Shown piece by piece: positions 9,436 to 17,240 of a DNA stretch of 64,000 nt. The DNA is from Caballeronia peredens. GTDB lineage: Bacteria; Pseudomonadota; Gammaproteobacteria; Burkholderiales; Burkholderiaceae. The number at the start of each line of letters is the position of its first letter. Position 1 is the first letter of the stretch. The notes under the pieces were generated by a model. The model searched no databases. It saw only the letters and a program-made list of their open reading frames with translations, and had not been told where the DNA came from. The stretch lies in contig FCOH02000010.1 of NCBI GenBank assembly GCA_001544595.2, positions 168,988-232,987 on the forward strand. The letters run 5' to 3'. The position numbers were made by a program, and so were the translations under genes.

Positions 9436-9975
9436 ATGTCGACGCAAATGCAAGCGAAAGACGCTGATGGGCCTGAGACGGCATGGGCGAGGCTGGCGTC
9501 TCGCGCAATCCGTGTCGCCCTCACACGTCAAGATGTGAGCTATGCACAGCTTGCCGCAGAGCTTAATCGGATGGGCGTCACGGAGTCAGCTCGATCGGTT
9601 GAGGGAAAAGTACAACGAGGCACTTTTCGTTTCACCTTCTTCCTTCAAGCGCTCGTGGCGGCGCGGGTCGATTGCACGGAGGCTTGGTCGCAGAGGCTGG
9701 AGGCGGCTGGTACATGGGAGGTCCGCGCTTGTAGCCTACTGAGCTACTTGATGTCGCAACAGCCATGGCTTGATTGGCGGCTCCTTGCGCGGCGACTCTC
9801 GGAGATCGGCATCGAAATTCAGCCTGAGAACCTGCGAATACAAGGTGAGGAAGGGATTTTTTCCGCGGCGTTGTTTTTTCAATGCGCCACTGTTTGCCGG
9901 TTCGAGGACGTTCGATCGTTCCTCGACTTCTCGTCTTTGAACGTCGCTGCCTTAGCGGGCAGGGCGGGCTCCTGA
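9436..9975 (+). CDS. Double DUF6471-domain protein
   Basis: This 179-residue protein has two copies of the DUF6471 domain, a small HTH-like module of unknown role. Copy one is residues 15-78 (SYAQLAAELNRMGV, then a KVQRGTFRFTFFLQAL signature). Copy two is about 88-165 (DWRLLARRLSEIGIEIQ, then EGIFSAALFFQC). The second copy is more diverged. Inference: the domain resembles a lambda-repressor-type HTH, so DNA binding is possible. It is divergent from the HAD-like gene at 8789. A single-domain paralogue lies at 12211. Confidence 0.75.
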   Translation: MSTQMQAKDADGPETAWARLASRAIRVALTRQDVSYAQLAAELNRMGVTESARSVEGKVQRGTFRFTFFLQALVAARVDCTEAWSQRLEAAGTWEVRACSLLSYLMSQQPWLDWRLLARRLSEIGIEIQPENLRIQGEEGIFSAALFFQCATVCRFEDVRSFLDFSSLNVAALAGRAGS

Positions 9976-10131
9976 AGTCCAGTCGACTTCCATTCCTTGC
10001 AAGTTTCGCGACGTTGTATATAATCCGAGAGACGTGTAGAAATACACGCTCCGTCGCAGGCTATAAGTCTAATTACACAAGCTCGCGCGTCTCCTTCAGC
10101 AGGTTGCCCACGATTCAGCGCAAATTCGCAG

Positions 10132-10710
10132 ATGAAAGGCAAGCCTGCTCCTTCCGGTTTGAGTCTCATGTCAACGTCGGATATTTGCTCGGCTTCAGTC
10201 GAGCTGGAAATCGGACTGGTTGAATGGCGCGTGTTGGCAATCGTGCCAAGCGGCGGTTTCCACTTCGTCGGCTTCAACGAAGTGACGCGCGTTGGTCGAG
10301 TAAGTTCGCCAATCGTATCGTTTGACTGTAGGGATAGAAGAGGGCTCACCACCTCCGGCCGTTTCTATCGGCTTAATGGCGACAGTGGTTTGCCCAGGCC
10401 CGCTGAATCCGTATGGTCCATCTACTGTTTTAGAAACCGCATTGGAGATTACTTCGATGCGACGCACCTTTTCGCGCCGGAGGACCGCATGACTTCGCCA
10501 AGTGACCGGACTCGTGCGGTGCTCGACACGCGTTGGTTTCTGCAGACGCTGGCCGAGGGCGAGCAGACATCCATCGCAGGGTTGGTGCGCAGTGTTGCAA
10601 TCGGCCTCCTTCGGCATTATCCGACGGACACTGAAATGGCTGTTTCAGCAACCGTCGCTCCGACGATCTGGTCGGCGCCGCGCAAGGACCGCGCCGATGA
10701 ACGACGGTGA
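10132..10710 (+). CDS. Unassigned cargo protein
   Basis: This protein has 192 residues (180 if it starts at the second ATG, 10168). No family is recognised. It is a beta-rich segment (LVEWRVLAIVPSGGFHFVGF, RVGRVSSPIVSFD) followed by a helical region with RAVLDTRWFLQTLAE. It opens a run of four rightward genes in the cargo (10132, 10760, 11327, 12211), with spacing of 50-150 bases, and could be a single transcription unit. Confidence 0.5.
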   Translation: MKGKPAPSGLSLMSTSDICSASVELEIGLVEWRVLAIVPSGGFHFVGFNEVTRVGRVSSPIVSFDCRDRRGLTTSGRFYRLNGDSGLPRPAESVWSIYCFRNRIGDYFDATHLFAPEDRMTSPSDRTRAVLDTRWFLQTLAEGEQTSIAGLVRSVAIGLLRHYPTDTEMAVSATVAPTIWSAPRKDRADERR

Positions 10711-10759
10711 GCAGGCAACACTGATAGCGTAGCTCGGCGCGCCTGTCTGACCGTACCGA

Positions 10760-11176
10760 ATGCTTATGAGCAGCGCCCGCGAAAGTAACTGTTCTGATCC
10801 CAATCGTTTCACCCACGTTTCGTTATATCTGGGCGACTGCGAAGGTCCGTCGTGCAGCTTGGTATGCGATGGCGTGTCAGATGCTTCGGGAGGCTCGATC
10901 TGGGCGCGTGCGCTCGATGCGCTGGCGAAACCTTCGCCGCCCGGTCCTTATCCGTCAGCAACGCAGACGACGTTGTTTGTCTACGAAAGTGTCGGTGCCA
11001 CGCTTGTGCGCGATGTCAATCCAGCCGTCACTCGCGTTGACGTAAGGTGCGATGCCGACGTGGCGGACGTAACTGTTCGACCGTCTGGCGCTACTGAATT
11101 CGATTTTCGCGTTCGGTACGTGGTTGGCGACGATGCAGTGATTATGGCGCGGCGAGCGCTGCAATTCTTGTTGTGA
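10760..11176 (+). CDS. Unassigned cargo protein, short paralogue of the next gene
   Basis: This 138-residue protein has no recognised family. Its middle and end (VTHVSLYLGD-type strand, then PYPSATQTTLFV, VTRVDVRCDADVADVTVR) match the C-terminal half of the following gene product (IVTVYLGAHS, PYPYATRTTAFI, VDARLDIAVLGRVCFASVYL). It therefore looks like a stand-alone copy of that C-terminal domain. The second ATG at 10766 is an equally possible start. Confidence 0.5.
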   Translation: MLMSSARESNCSDPNRFTHVSLYLGDCEGPSCSLVCDGVSDASGGSIWARALDALAKPSPPGPYPSATQTTLFVYESVGATLVRDVNPAVTRVDVRCDADVADVTVRPSGATEFDFRVRYVVGDDAVIMARRALQFLL

Positions 11177-11326
11177 TTTCGGCCCGGGCACGCTGATCGA
11201 CATCTCGCAGCTTGAGGCGGACGGTTGACTGGGCGGCACAAGGTCGACCGAGGCTGGCTTCATCTACACCCTGCGGCTAGGTACGTCGGAGGGGAAGTGT
11301 GCGACATCCTCCGAGGCATATGGCCG

Positions 11327-12118
11327 ATGAACCTCAGCGAAGAAGTCATCACGCGCTTCGAGTTTCGTGCCCGCTTGGGCTTAAGCGAGGAAATGCTCAA
11401 CTCGCTTCTTTCCAAGGGCAGCGTCTTTTCCCTTGGATGCGGAAATGAAAAGTCTTTTCCAGTAATCCTGTCGGAACCACAGCTCGACCGACGCCGGCTT
11501 TTCTCTCTGTGCAGGATTATCCGCCCGGCCCCACCCGGTGCGCGGCTTTCGTTTCTAACCTCAGGCCATGAGGCGCTTCGGGGAAAGTCGCCTGTCGAGG
11601 CGTTACATAACAAGACACAATTTCGCTTGGTACGAGAGATTGCCAGCACTTGGGCGTCGGAATGGGTCCGAACGATAGTGACGGTCTACCTCGGTGCCCA
11701 TTCGACGGCGCCAGTTCAAGTGCCAGCGTATGTGGCTATTGACGAGGTCGATCCTCGGCGCTGTGTCTGGGTCCGAGCAGCTAACGCTATGGGGTCTGGG
11801 GGGTACATCGCACCTGAGGCGCCGTATCCGTATGCAACACGAACGACGGCTTTCATCACCCGCAAATCAGCCGGATGCTCGCAGGAACTCGTTGACGCAA
11901 GGCTCGACATTGCGGTTCTCGGTCGGGTCTGCTTCGCAAGCGTCTATCTTCGCGAGCGAACTCTAGGTCGCTATCGGGTGGTGCTGAACGCCGACCGCCT
12001 AAATGTCGTTGAGGTATTGGAGGAGATAGTCGGCGTGATGCAGCGCGAAGACTCGGAGAGACGTCGAAACCACGGATTCGCAACATCGAGCAGAGTCAAC
12101 GGCGACGCTTCGACGTAA
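11327..12118 (+). CDS. Unassigned cargo protein with antitoxin-like N-terminal segment
   Basis: The protein has 263 residues from ATG 11327 (the frame opens at a TTG at 11225, but those residues look non-coding). Residues about 1-100 read like an HTH plus the small C-terminal module seen in some Xre/ParS-type antitoxins and regulators (FRARLGLSEEMLNSLLSKGSV, then LFSLCRIIRPAPPGARLSFL). Residues about 125-250 form the beta-rich domain shared with the 10760 product. Not a named family. It precedes a perfect palindrome and the DUF6471 gene at 12211. Confidence 0.5.
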   Translation: MNLSEEVITRFEFRARLGLSEEMLNSLLSKGSVFSLGCGNEKSFPVILSEPQLDRRRLFSLCRIIRPAPPGARLSFLTSGHEALRGKSPVEALHNKTQFRLVREIASTWASEWVRTIVTVYLGAHSTAPVQVPAYVAIDEVDPRRCVWVRAANAMGSGGYIAPEAPYPYATRTTAFITRKSAGCSQELVDARLDIAVLGRVCFASVYLRERTLGRYRVVLNADRLNVVEVLEEIVGVMQREDSERRRNHGFATSSRVNGDAST

Positions 12119-12139
12119 AAATCTCGTTTTAGACGTATT

Positions 12140-12157
12140 AATCCCATATATGGGATT
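12140..12157. promoter_or_regulatory. 18-bp perfect palindrome, likely operator of the 12211 gene
   Basis: The sequence AATCCCATATATGGGATT is its own reverse complement. It lies 22 bases after the previous stop and 53 bases before the DUF6471 start. A near-identical copy lies at 12689-12706. Such sites usually bind a dimeric HTH repressor. The element encodes several candidates. Confidence 0.6.
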
Positions 12158-12210
12158 TTAGAGGCGACGCAGCATAGGGCGGGGAATAATGAGCGTTTTC
12201 CTACGCCCCT

Positions 12211-12456
12211 ATGCGGATGACCGACTGGTATCAGATGGCTGGCAACGTCCTGCGTGCAGAGCTTGCTCGGCAAGGCGTGAGCTATCGCCAGTTAGCGCGG
12301 ATGCTTACAGACATCGGTGTGGACGAAACAGAGCGCGCCATCGCGAACAAACTGTCTCGCGGAAGCTTTAGCTTCGCGTTCTTCCTTCAATGCATGCGGG
12401 CCCTCGGGCGAGTCGACGTCAAGCTCGATTTGACACACGTTCCCGGGAAAGGGTGA
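12211..12456 (+). CDS. Single-domain DUF6471 protein
   Basis: This 81-residue protein is almost entirely one DUF6471 domain: MAGNVLRAELARQGVSYRQL, then ARMLTDIGVDETERAIANKL, then the SRGSFSFAFFLQCMRALG signature. It matches the first domain of the 9436 product closely. The role of the family is unknown, and a compact HTH fold is likely. A start two codons later (12217) is possible. It lies between two copies of a palindromic operator, and I infer it could be the protein that binds them. Confidence 0.75.
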   Translation: MRMTDWYQMAGNVLRAELARQGVSYRQLARMLTDIGVDETERAIANKLSRGSFSFAFFLQCMRALGRVDVKLDLTHVPGKG

Positions 12457-12684
12457 TCAGATTTTCGTGTAGGAGCGATGGCGCTTCATTACCGTTACGA
12501 AGACGCTTCTCGCGAGCCGCCGCACGGGATCCCTGTAAGGTAGAACCATCATCACGCGGGCTAGACGGGGCGCCGTTAGGCCCATCAGGGGCAGCATAAG
12601 CACCCTTCGCCCGTTTCGACTTACCTCTAAGACTTACATTGAACCTGCGCACAACGAACGCCTGCAAAGGCTCACCTTGTTGCG
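12457..12684. other. Intergenic region before the second HAD-like gene
   Basis: About 230 bases with no convincing gene. The right part leads into the promoter and operator at 12685-12706. Confidence 0.35.
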
Positions 12685-12706
12685 TATAATCTCATATATG
12701 GGATTA
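12685..12706 (+). promoter_or_regulatory. TATAAT box overlapping a near-perfect palindrome
   Basis: TATAAT at 12685-12690 runs into AATCTCATATATGGGATT (12689-12706), which differs from the palindrome at 12140 by one base. A repressor bound here would cover the -10 box of the HAD-like gene. The -35 region is not clear. Confidence 0.55.
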
Positions 12707-12824
12707 AAATCTCCTTTATGTGGTGGTAATTGGGTGTATTGGGCGCGAAACCCCGGTGCTTGCCGCCACGGACGGCTTGCCGGCGTTCCGTGCTGACAAG
12801 CTGTGGGACTTGGGAATCGACGAT

Positions 12825-13373
12825 ATGCACGCAACATTGAACCATGTTGACTGGAGCAAGCCGGTTATCTACTTGGGATTCGGCGGCGTTCTCCATGTTG
12901 GCGCGGCGACGATGGACAGAGAGGGAAACATTCGCCTTCGCGGCGGACAGCAAACCTTCGAGTATGCGAGGTTGCTTGCCGACTTGTTGCGCCCGTATCC
13001 GTCCGTGCAGATCGTTCTAAGTTGCGGCTGGATTGATACCCTCGGCGAAACGCTAACGTCGAACCTTCTCCCAACGGACTTGCGAAAGCGGGTTGTCGGA
13101 AGTACCAAGCTATTCAGCGAGGGGCTGGACGGCTATGAGGAGGGTCAACGTAGGGTCATGCGCGTTCTTCGCCACGCGCAAACGACCGGCGTTCGTCGCT
13201 GGCTTGCGCTTGATGTGACAGTGTCGGCGGTCCCAGTTGCCCGCTGGAAAAACTTCCTCGTGACACGCGCCGACGTGGCTTTGGGTTCGATAACCACCCA
13301 GCGGCAACTGCAGTCGTGGCTTCGCGAGAACGCAACAGATACGCCGTGTGACGCGGTCCGTCGCGCGGCGTAA
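12825..13373 (+). CDS. HAD-like protein (SAK-type fold) without catalytic Asp
   Basis: The protein has 182 residues from ATG 12825, chosen because the domain begins shortly after it; the frame is open from GTG 12720, which is nearer the operator. The motifs follow the HAD domain of RNA-repair proteins: strand one IYLGFGGVLH, motif II IVLSCGWIDT, RVVGSTK, the late strand WLALDV, and an end LVTRADVALGSI. The nucleophile motif reads Gly18-Phe-Gly20-Gly in place of D-x-D-G, so the key aspartates are lost here too. It is paralogous to 8789-9292. Confidence 0.6.
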   Translation: MHATLNHVDWSKPVIYLGFGGVLHVGAATMDREGNIRLRGGQQTFEYARLLADLLRPYPSVQIVLSCGWIDTLGETLTSNLLPTDLRKRVVGSTKLFSEGLDGYEEGQRRVMRVLRHAQTTGVRRWLALDVTVSAVPVARWKNFLVTRADVALGSITTQRQLQSWLRENATDTPCDAVRRAA

Positions 13374-13966
13374 CCCGCGATTTCCTCGTCGATATAAACC
13401 GGCTTCCCTACCTTCTTTGCTGGAGGAGGGGGCTCAATACGCCGCGGCCAGCGAAGTGCACCAAGCGGACGTTCATGGGTGCGACCCTGGGAGGAACAGT
13501 CGGAAGGGGAACAGCGAGGCGCACATGCCCTCGAATAATTCGATTGAGTCACGGCGATGTACGCCGACCGTGATGCCCGTCAAAGGGCGAAACTCCCCCG
13601 GCCCAACCTCATCACGGTTGGCTAAGGGGGCGTTTTGCCCAAAATTCAAGACTCTCTTGGTAACCTAGAGAGTCTCTGCCCGCCTGGACGGCATGCACGT
13701 TGAACATGCTGCTTTGGCTTTTTGCTTTCCCCAACCAAGGCACGCTTCGTTGTCGTCGCTTCGCTTTTGCGGAAAAGAAATGTTCTAGCTCGGCTTCAAG
13801 CATCGGCGAGAGATCCCTTTCACCGACGCAGAGCCTGCATGTCGAGAACCCACTGCTAAGTGTGGAGACGAGCATGAGACCGGCGCAGTGACAACGAGTT
13901 ATCGGTGACGACGGTTCGGAACCCTGCATGACATGGGCAATTGAATTCTCGAGCTAGAGTCTGAGG
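13374..13966. other. Gap of about 590 bases with a strong nested inverted repeat
   Basis: I see no convincing gene on either strand. The only clear structure is the nested hairpin at 13585-13640. Confidence 0.4.
13585..13640. repeat. Nested inverted repeat, 56 bases
   Basis: The outer arms GGGCGAAACTCCCCC (13585-13599) and GGGGGCGTTTTGCCC (13626-13640) pair at 13 of 15 positions. Between them CCAACC (13603-13608) and GGTTGG (13616-13621) form an inner hairpin. The right arm is followed by AAAATTC. It could be a terminator, a small structured RNA or a DNA-level recognition site. Confidence 0.5.
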
Positions 13967-14272
13967 TTAAGGATAATGCCTGTCAGAAATCGACCGGAGA
14001 AACAGTTCAGCGGCGCTAAGCGCGGAATAGTCTGGGGCCGTTCCGTCTCTCTCCAGCAATCGCTGTAACTCTCGGACATGTTCTTTCGGAACAAGAATCC
14101 ACTCGGCCTCCATCGCTGCGGCCAGCGCAGACAATGTTGAGTTCGCTTCACTGTCAGTCCCCACTAGGGCGGAACTCAGAGCAGGCATCGACATGCTCAT
14201 GCGTTCGGCCAACGTCTCAAGCGCGACGCCTCGCTGGAGCATCAAAGATTCGAATTGAGTCAGAAAGGACAT
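13967..14272 (-). CDS. Small Xre-type HTH protein
   Basis: The protein has 101 residues from ATG 14272, which has GGAG ten bases upstream; the longer frame to 14335 lacks one. Residues about 8-65 fit a Cro/C1-type HTH (LMLQRGVALETLAERMSMSM, PALSSALVGTDSEANSTLSALAAAMEAEW). A short helical tail ends in LFLRSISDRHYP. It is a likely regulator of the element's cargo or an antitoxin. The gene to its right is divergent. Confidence 0.65.
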   Translation of the reverse strand: MSFLTQFESLMLQRGVALETLAERMSMSMPALSSALVGTDSEANSTLSALAAAMEAEWILVPKEHVRELQRLLERDGTAPDYSALSAAELFLRSISDRHYP

Positions 14273-14423
14273 GACAAGTCTCCAGCGCGAGTTGAGCGCG
14301 ACGATGGCTTGGGACCTTCGACATGCCGGCGGCAAGCCAGCCGCGCATGATCGCCTTTCACCTGAATGCTACTGCACAACGGCACCTTGGGCGACGAATT
14401 GTGGAAGGGGCGAGACGAGATGA

Positions 14424-15023
14424 ATGCGCAACGTTGTTTTCTTGGGCTGTTCGGATGATTGTGTGGAACTCTGTAAGGTAGCGCTGTCTAATGAGTACTT
14501 TACGCTCTGGGCGGACTATGTGAAGTTAACCGAACCTTGTGAGTCCGTTTCCACACGAAAATCCGAATACCCTGGTTTGAACGATTTGCCGCAAGGCTCG
14601 ATCGTCGACGTCCACACCCACTCGCTTTACGTCGTGAAGACCATGCGCGGGCAATTCCGGAAGGGGATGAATCTCGAGCACTGGGATTTTCTCTCTGACG
14701 CGGTCAACCGTCACCGCATCGTCAATTTCCACTACGTTTGTGGCCACGCCGGTCACCGAATGAACGAGTTGGCCGACAGTCTCGCGAAAAAAGGTTCGAC
14801 GCTTTCTCAGCGCAATTCGAAGTCTCTCGTGAATCGGTCTGCGTCACGCTCAGTCATTGGCGGAGCCAATCAATTTCGAAGGTTGCGGCTCGAAAGGAGC
14901 AGACGTCAAGGAGGACCTTGGCCGCGATCTGTTAACGGCGGAAAGTTTGTGCCGCCTCGAGGAAGCATCGCAGAAAAACGTGGGATAGAGTCGGCTGTCG
15001 GTGCGGGCGTCCACCCAATGTGA
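14424..15023 (+). CDS. Degenerate RNase H-like protein
   Basis: The central part of this 199-residue protein resembles the second half of RNase HI: a strand SIVDVHTHSLYVVKTM in the place of the TDS strand, then VCGHAGHRMNELADSLAKKG, which matches the conserved GHAG...N...D loop. The first half of the fold (the Y-T-D-G-S strand with the first aspartate and the helix glutamate) is not recognisable, and the TDS aspartate is His. It is therefore probably not a normal nuclease. The last 60 residues are Arg/Ser-rich and overlap the end of tniQ on the other strand by 92 bases. Confidence 0.5.
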   Translation: MRNVVFLGCSDDCVELCKVALSNEYFTLWADYVKLTEPCESVSTRKSEYPGLNDLPQGSIVDVHTHSLYVVKTMRGQFRKGMNLEHWDFLSDAVNRHRIVNFHYVCGHAGHRMNELADSLAKKGSTLSQRNSKSLVNRSASRSVIGGANQFRRLRLERSRRQGGPWPRSVNGGKFVPPRGSIAEKRGIESAVGAGVHPM

Positions 15024-15825
15024 GTCGCATAAGCCAAGTTGTTGTAGCCGGCTGTGCCAGCGATAAACCATACGCATCTAAAAGTTGCTTGCCGAAGAAT
15101 TGCTCACATTCAGTTATCAGCCGCCGGCGGGTCTCGCGGTCGCGAAGGTCTTCGTACCCTCGAGCGCGCAGCGCAGCAACGTATCCTTCGGCACAGTCCC
15201 GCCAACTTCCCGGCTCAAGTTGCAGGGCTTCAGAAGCGAGCACGCACAGAAGCCGTAGAACGCTTTTGGATGCGCAAAACCAAGGACGTAACGTATGAGT
15301 TTCGCTCGGCAGAAAAACTGTTTCTTTCCGTAATCCATCAGGAAGATATGCTGAGGTTTCTAGTAGCCGCGAATTATGCTTCGGACATGTCAGCACGCCA
15401 GGAACGGCGTGTGTTCTGTGCCAATAAGCCTCGCCAAACTCGCGCTCATCCTGAGCCGCGCAAGCTGAACAATATCGCCTGAACGATACGCGTCGACTTC
15501 GATTTGTGAATTGCGCCCCGTACGCAGAACGTGACTGAAGTCCATCGCCATGGATTGCTGCCCGTCGTAGAACTGCGATCTCCGACGTATCGTAGGTCAA
15601 ACATACGAACGCAAAGAGCGTGTGCTTTTCCAGCAGATCGGCAGCCGATGTAGCCGTGTAGTCCGATAAACGCAACAGGTTGCCTGGCACAATGAAGGAC
15701 GGGTATCTTGGGGGCACAAGTCTTGAAATCTGAACCATCGTTTCCACGGAAAGACCGAGACGACGCGAAGACCGAATCAATAGACTTCCCAAAAGCTCGT
15801 CGGGATAGGGTCTCGGAAAAAGCAT
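14932..15825 (-). CDS. tniQ: TniQ/TnsD-family target-selection protein
   Basis: TniQ proteins choose or present the target site to TnsC. From ATG 15825 (GGGAG upstream) the protein has 297 residues and opens with the family signature LFPRPYPDELLGSLLIRSSR. A zinc-binding site follows as C119-x2-C122 (RYCSACA) and C147-x2-H150 (LTCPKH). It ends soon after the TniQ domain and lacks the long C-terminal DNA-reading part of Tn7 TnsD, so it is closer in size to a minimal TniQ. It is separated from tnsA by 6.4 kb of cargo, which is unusual, and is divergent from an HTH gene. Confidence 0.85.
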   Translation of the reverse strand: MLFPRPYPDELLGSLLIRSSRRLGLSVETMVQISRLVPPRYPSFIVPGNLLRLSDYTATSAADLLEKHTLFAFVCLTYDTSEIAVLRRAAIHGDGLQSRSAYGAQFTNRSRRVSFRRYCSACAAQDEREFGEAYWHRTHAVPGVLTCPKHNSRLLETSAYLPDGLRKETVFLPSETHTLRPWFCASKSVLRLLCVLASEALQLEPGSWRDCAEGYVAALRARGYEDLRDRETRRRLITECEQFFGKQLLDAYGLSLAQPATTTWLMRLTLGGRPHRQPTLSHVFLRCFLEAAQTFRR

Positions 15826-15925
15826 TGTGTGCAGACTCCCGGCTGTAGGCGACTGGGTGCTAATGCCAAAACTCGCGCGACCCGGGCTTGCACCCAATCG
15901 ACCAATTGCTCGTTTAATCGAGCAT

Positions 15926-15944
15926 ATCGGCTTTATTGGCCGAT
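15926..15944. promoter_or_regulatory. Inverted repeat between tniQ and the HTH gene
   Basis: ATCGGC (15926-15931) and GCCGAT (15939-15944) are perfect arms around a seven-base spacer. The site lies in the divergent space, ten bases before the HTH start. It is a good candidate for an autoregulatory operator that could also affect tniQ. Confidence 0.45.
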
Positions 15945-15953
15945 TTGACGAAC

Positions 15954-16295
15954 ATGAAAGTTGACCAGACAGCTAGCCTTCCGCCCTTCTTGCTCAAGCA
16001 AAGCCGACAACTCGGCGAGCTTTTAAGCCGCCTGCGCGTCGCGCGAGGTGTCAAGCAAACTGATGCAGCCGCTCGGGCTGGATTGTCGCGCAACACCGTC
16101 TATCGGCTGGAGCACGGAGACCCGGGTCTCGCGGTAGGGCAGATTTTCCGCTACCTCGAAGCCATCGCGCCGGGAACCACGCTCGAGAGTCTTTACGAGC
16201 AAAAGGACCCTGCATTACTTGCGCAAGCTGCTCGTGAACGAAGAACCCGAGTGAGCGGCTTGAGCGCGGCCGAGCTCGACGAGCTGAACTTCTGA
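15954..16295 (+). CDS. Xre/HipB-type transcriptional regulator
   Basis: The protein has 113 residues from ATG 15954 (the frame opens at TTG 15936, inside the inverted repeat). Residues about 17-75 form a standard HTH_3 domain: LGELLSRLRVARGVKQTDAA, ARAGLSRNTVYRLEHGDPGL, then a C-terminal helix IFRYLEAIAPG. The tail ends SAAELDELNF, common in HipB-like small regulators. It is divergent from tniQ and is the obvious candidate to control target-selector expression. No HipA-like kinase is next to it. Confidence 0.8.
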   Translation: MKVDQTASLPPFLLKQSRQLGELLSRLRVARGVKQTDAAARAGLSRNTVYRLEHGDPGLAVGQIFRYLEAIAPGTTLESLYEQKDPALLAQAARERRTRVSGLSAAELDELNF

Positions 16296-16785
16296 GAACA
16301 ACATGGCCAACTGAGAAAACAAGTTCACGGTGTTTGCACGGCCAAACCTTCAGGCTGAGCCGATGATGGGCGTGAACGACTAGAACACATACCCTACCTG
16401 ATGGAGGCCTCGGAGCGAATTAAGCATAGCCTGCCGGTTCCCGCTGATCTGGAAGCAATTTTCGTTGTTGTTTGCGGAGCCTAAGCAGGATCAATGTCAC
16501 GCATTTCGTAGCCCGCATCTGTAGGCCTACTTTGACGCATGCTAACGTAGGGTTTGATGAAGAGCGACAGTACCTTCGATAGCTTGAATTGTAGATGTCA
16601 GATGAGCGAAGACAAGGCCATCTGAACAGTTGCCGTTGCAAAGTTTCGGGGTACTCGCGCGAGAAGGTAGAAATTAACGGCTATTCGGGTTTCGTGTGGG
16701 AGTCTGTGAAGTGATGCGATCGACAAATGGGTATAAAAGCGCGCTGCGCGGTTGCGCAGAAGCGGGGCCAACCGATGACGTTTCA
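16296..16785. other. Gap of about 490 bases, nothing recognised
   Basis: I see no convincing gene, terminator or clear repeat. The GC content dips slightly. It is one of the places where the right end of the Tn7-like element could lie, but no repeated TnsB-type sites were found. Confidence 0.35.
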
Positions 16786-17220
16786 TCACAGCGGGAGCTT
16801 GGCCCGTGAGAATTGTTGCACCTGATCGAAAATCACAACGCCGTCACGGATGCTCAACGGCACAGACAGCGTCTGCCATGCGCGCCAGGGACTGATAAAG
16901 TGCAACCGGTGCTTGAGCGAAGGCTCACTGGAGAAACGGTTGACGATGTCGCGAAACTCGTTCTGATCATTGGAGAAAAGCGGACCCAGTACACCCACCG
17001 CCTGGTCGCGAACTATTTGGCAACGCGCCCCCGACCTGGTCGTAGCAATGTGACTCTTGAGTCTTGAATCTAAGCCACTGTGCTGATAGAACGCTCGCCA
17101 TTGCTCCCGGCCGTGCAGGGCCGCGATTCGACGCCATGCGTGCAACAACACGGGTATGCGCGCGTGCTTTCCGCCGTTCATCGGCGAGGACGACACATCA
17201 AAAGTCCGCTGTAGCGCCAT
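16786..17220 (-). CDS. Unassigned 144-residue protein
   Basis: No family is recognised. The sequence is mixed helix and strand with many Arg and Trp residues (ARIPVLLHAWRRIAALHGREQW; SPWRAWQTLSVPLSIRDGVVIF). The ATG lies 20 bases from a perfect DnaA-box consensus. It is on the same strand as the 17363 gene and may be cotranscribed with it. It could belong to the right flank of the Tn7-like element or to a separate island. Confidence 0.4.
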   Translation of the reverse strand: MALQRTFDVSSSPMNGGKHARIPVLLHAWRRIAALHGREQWRAFYQHSGLDSRLKSHIATTRSGARCQIVRDQAVGVLGPLFSNDQNEFRDIVNRFSSEPSLKHRLHFISPWRAWQTLSVPLSIRDGVVIFDQVQQFSRAKLPL

Positions 17221-17240
17221 CCCGCCTTGAGGTTATCCGG

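Noticed and set aside
1..17000. CRISPR-associated transposon
   Set aside because: TniQ suggested it, but there is no repeat-spacer array and no Cascade or Cas12 gene in the window.
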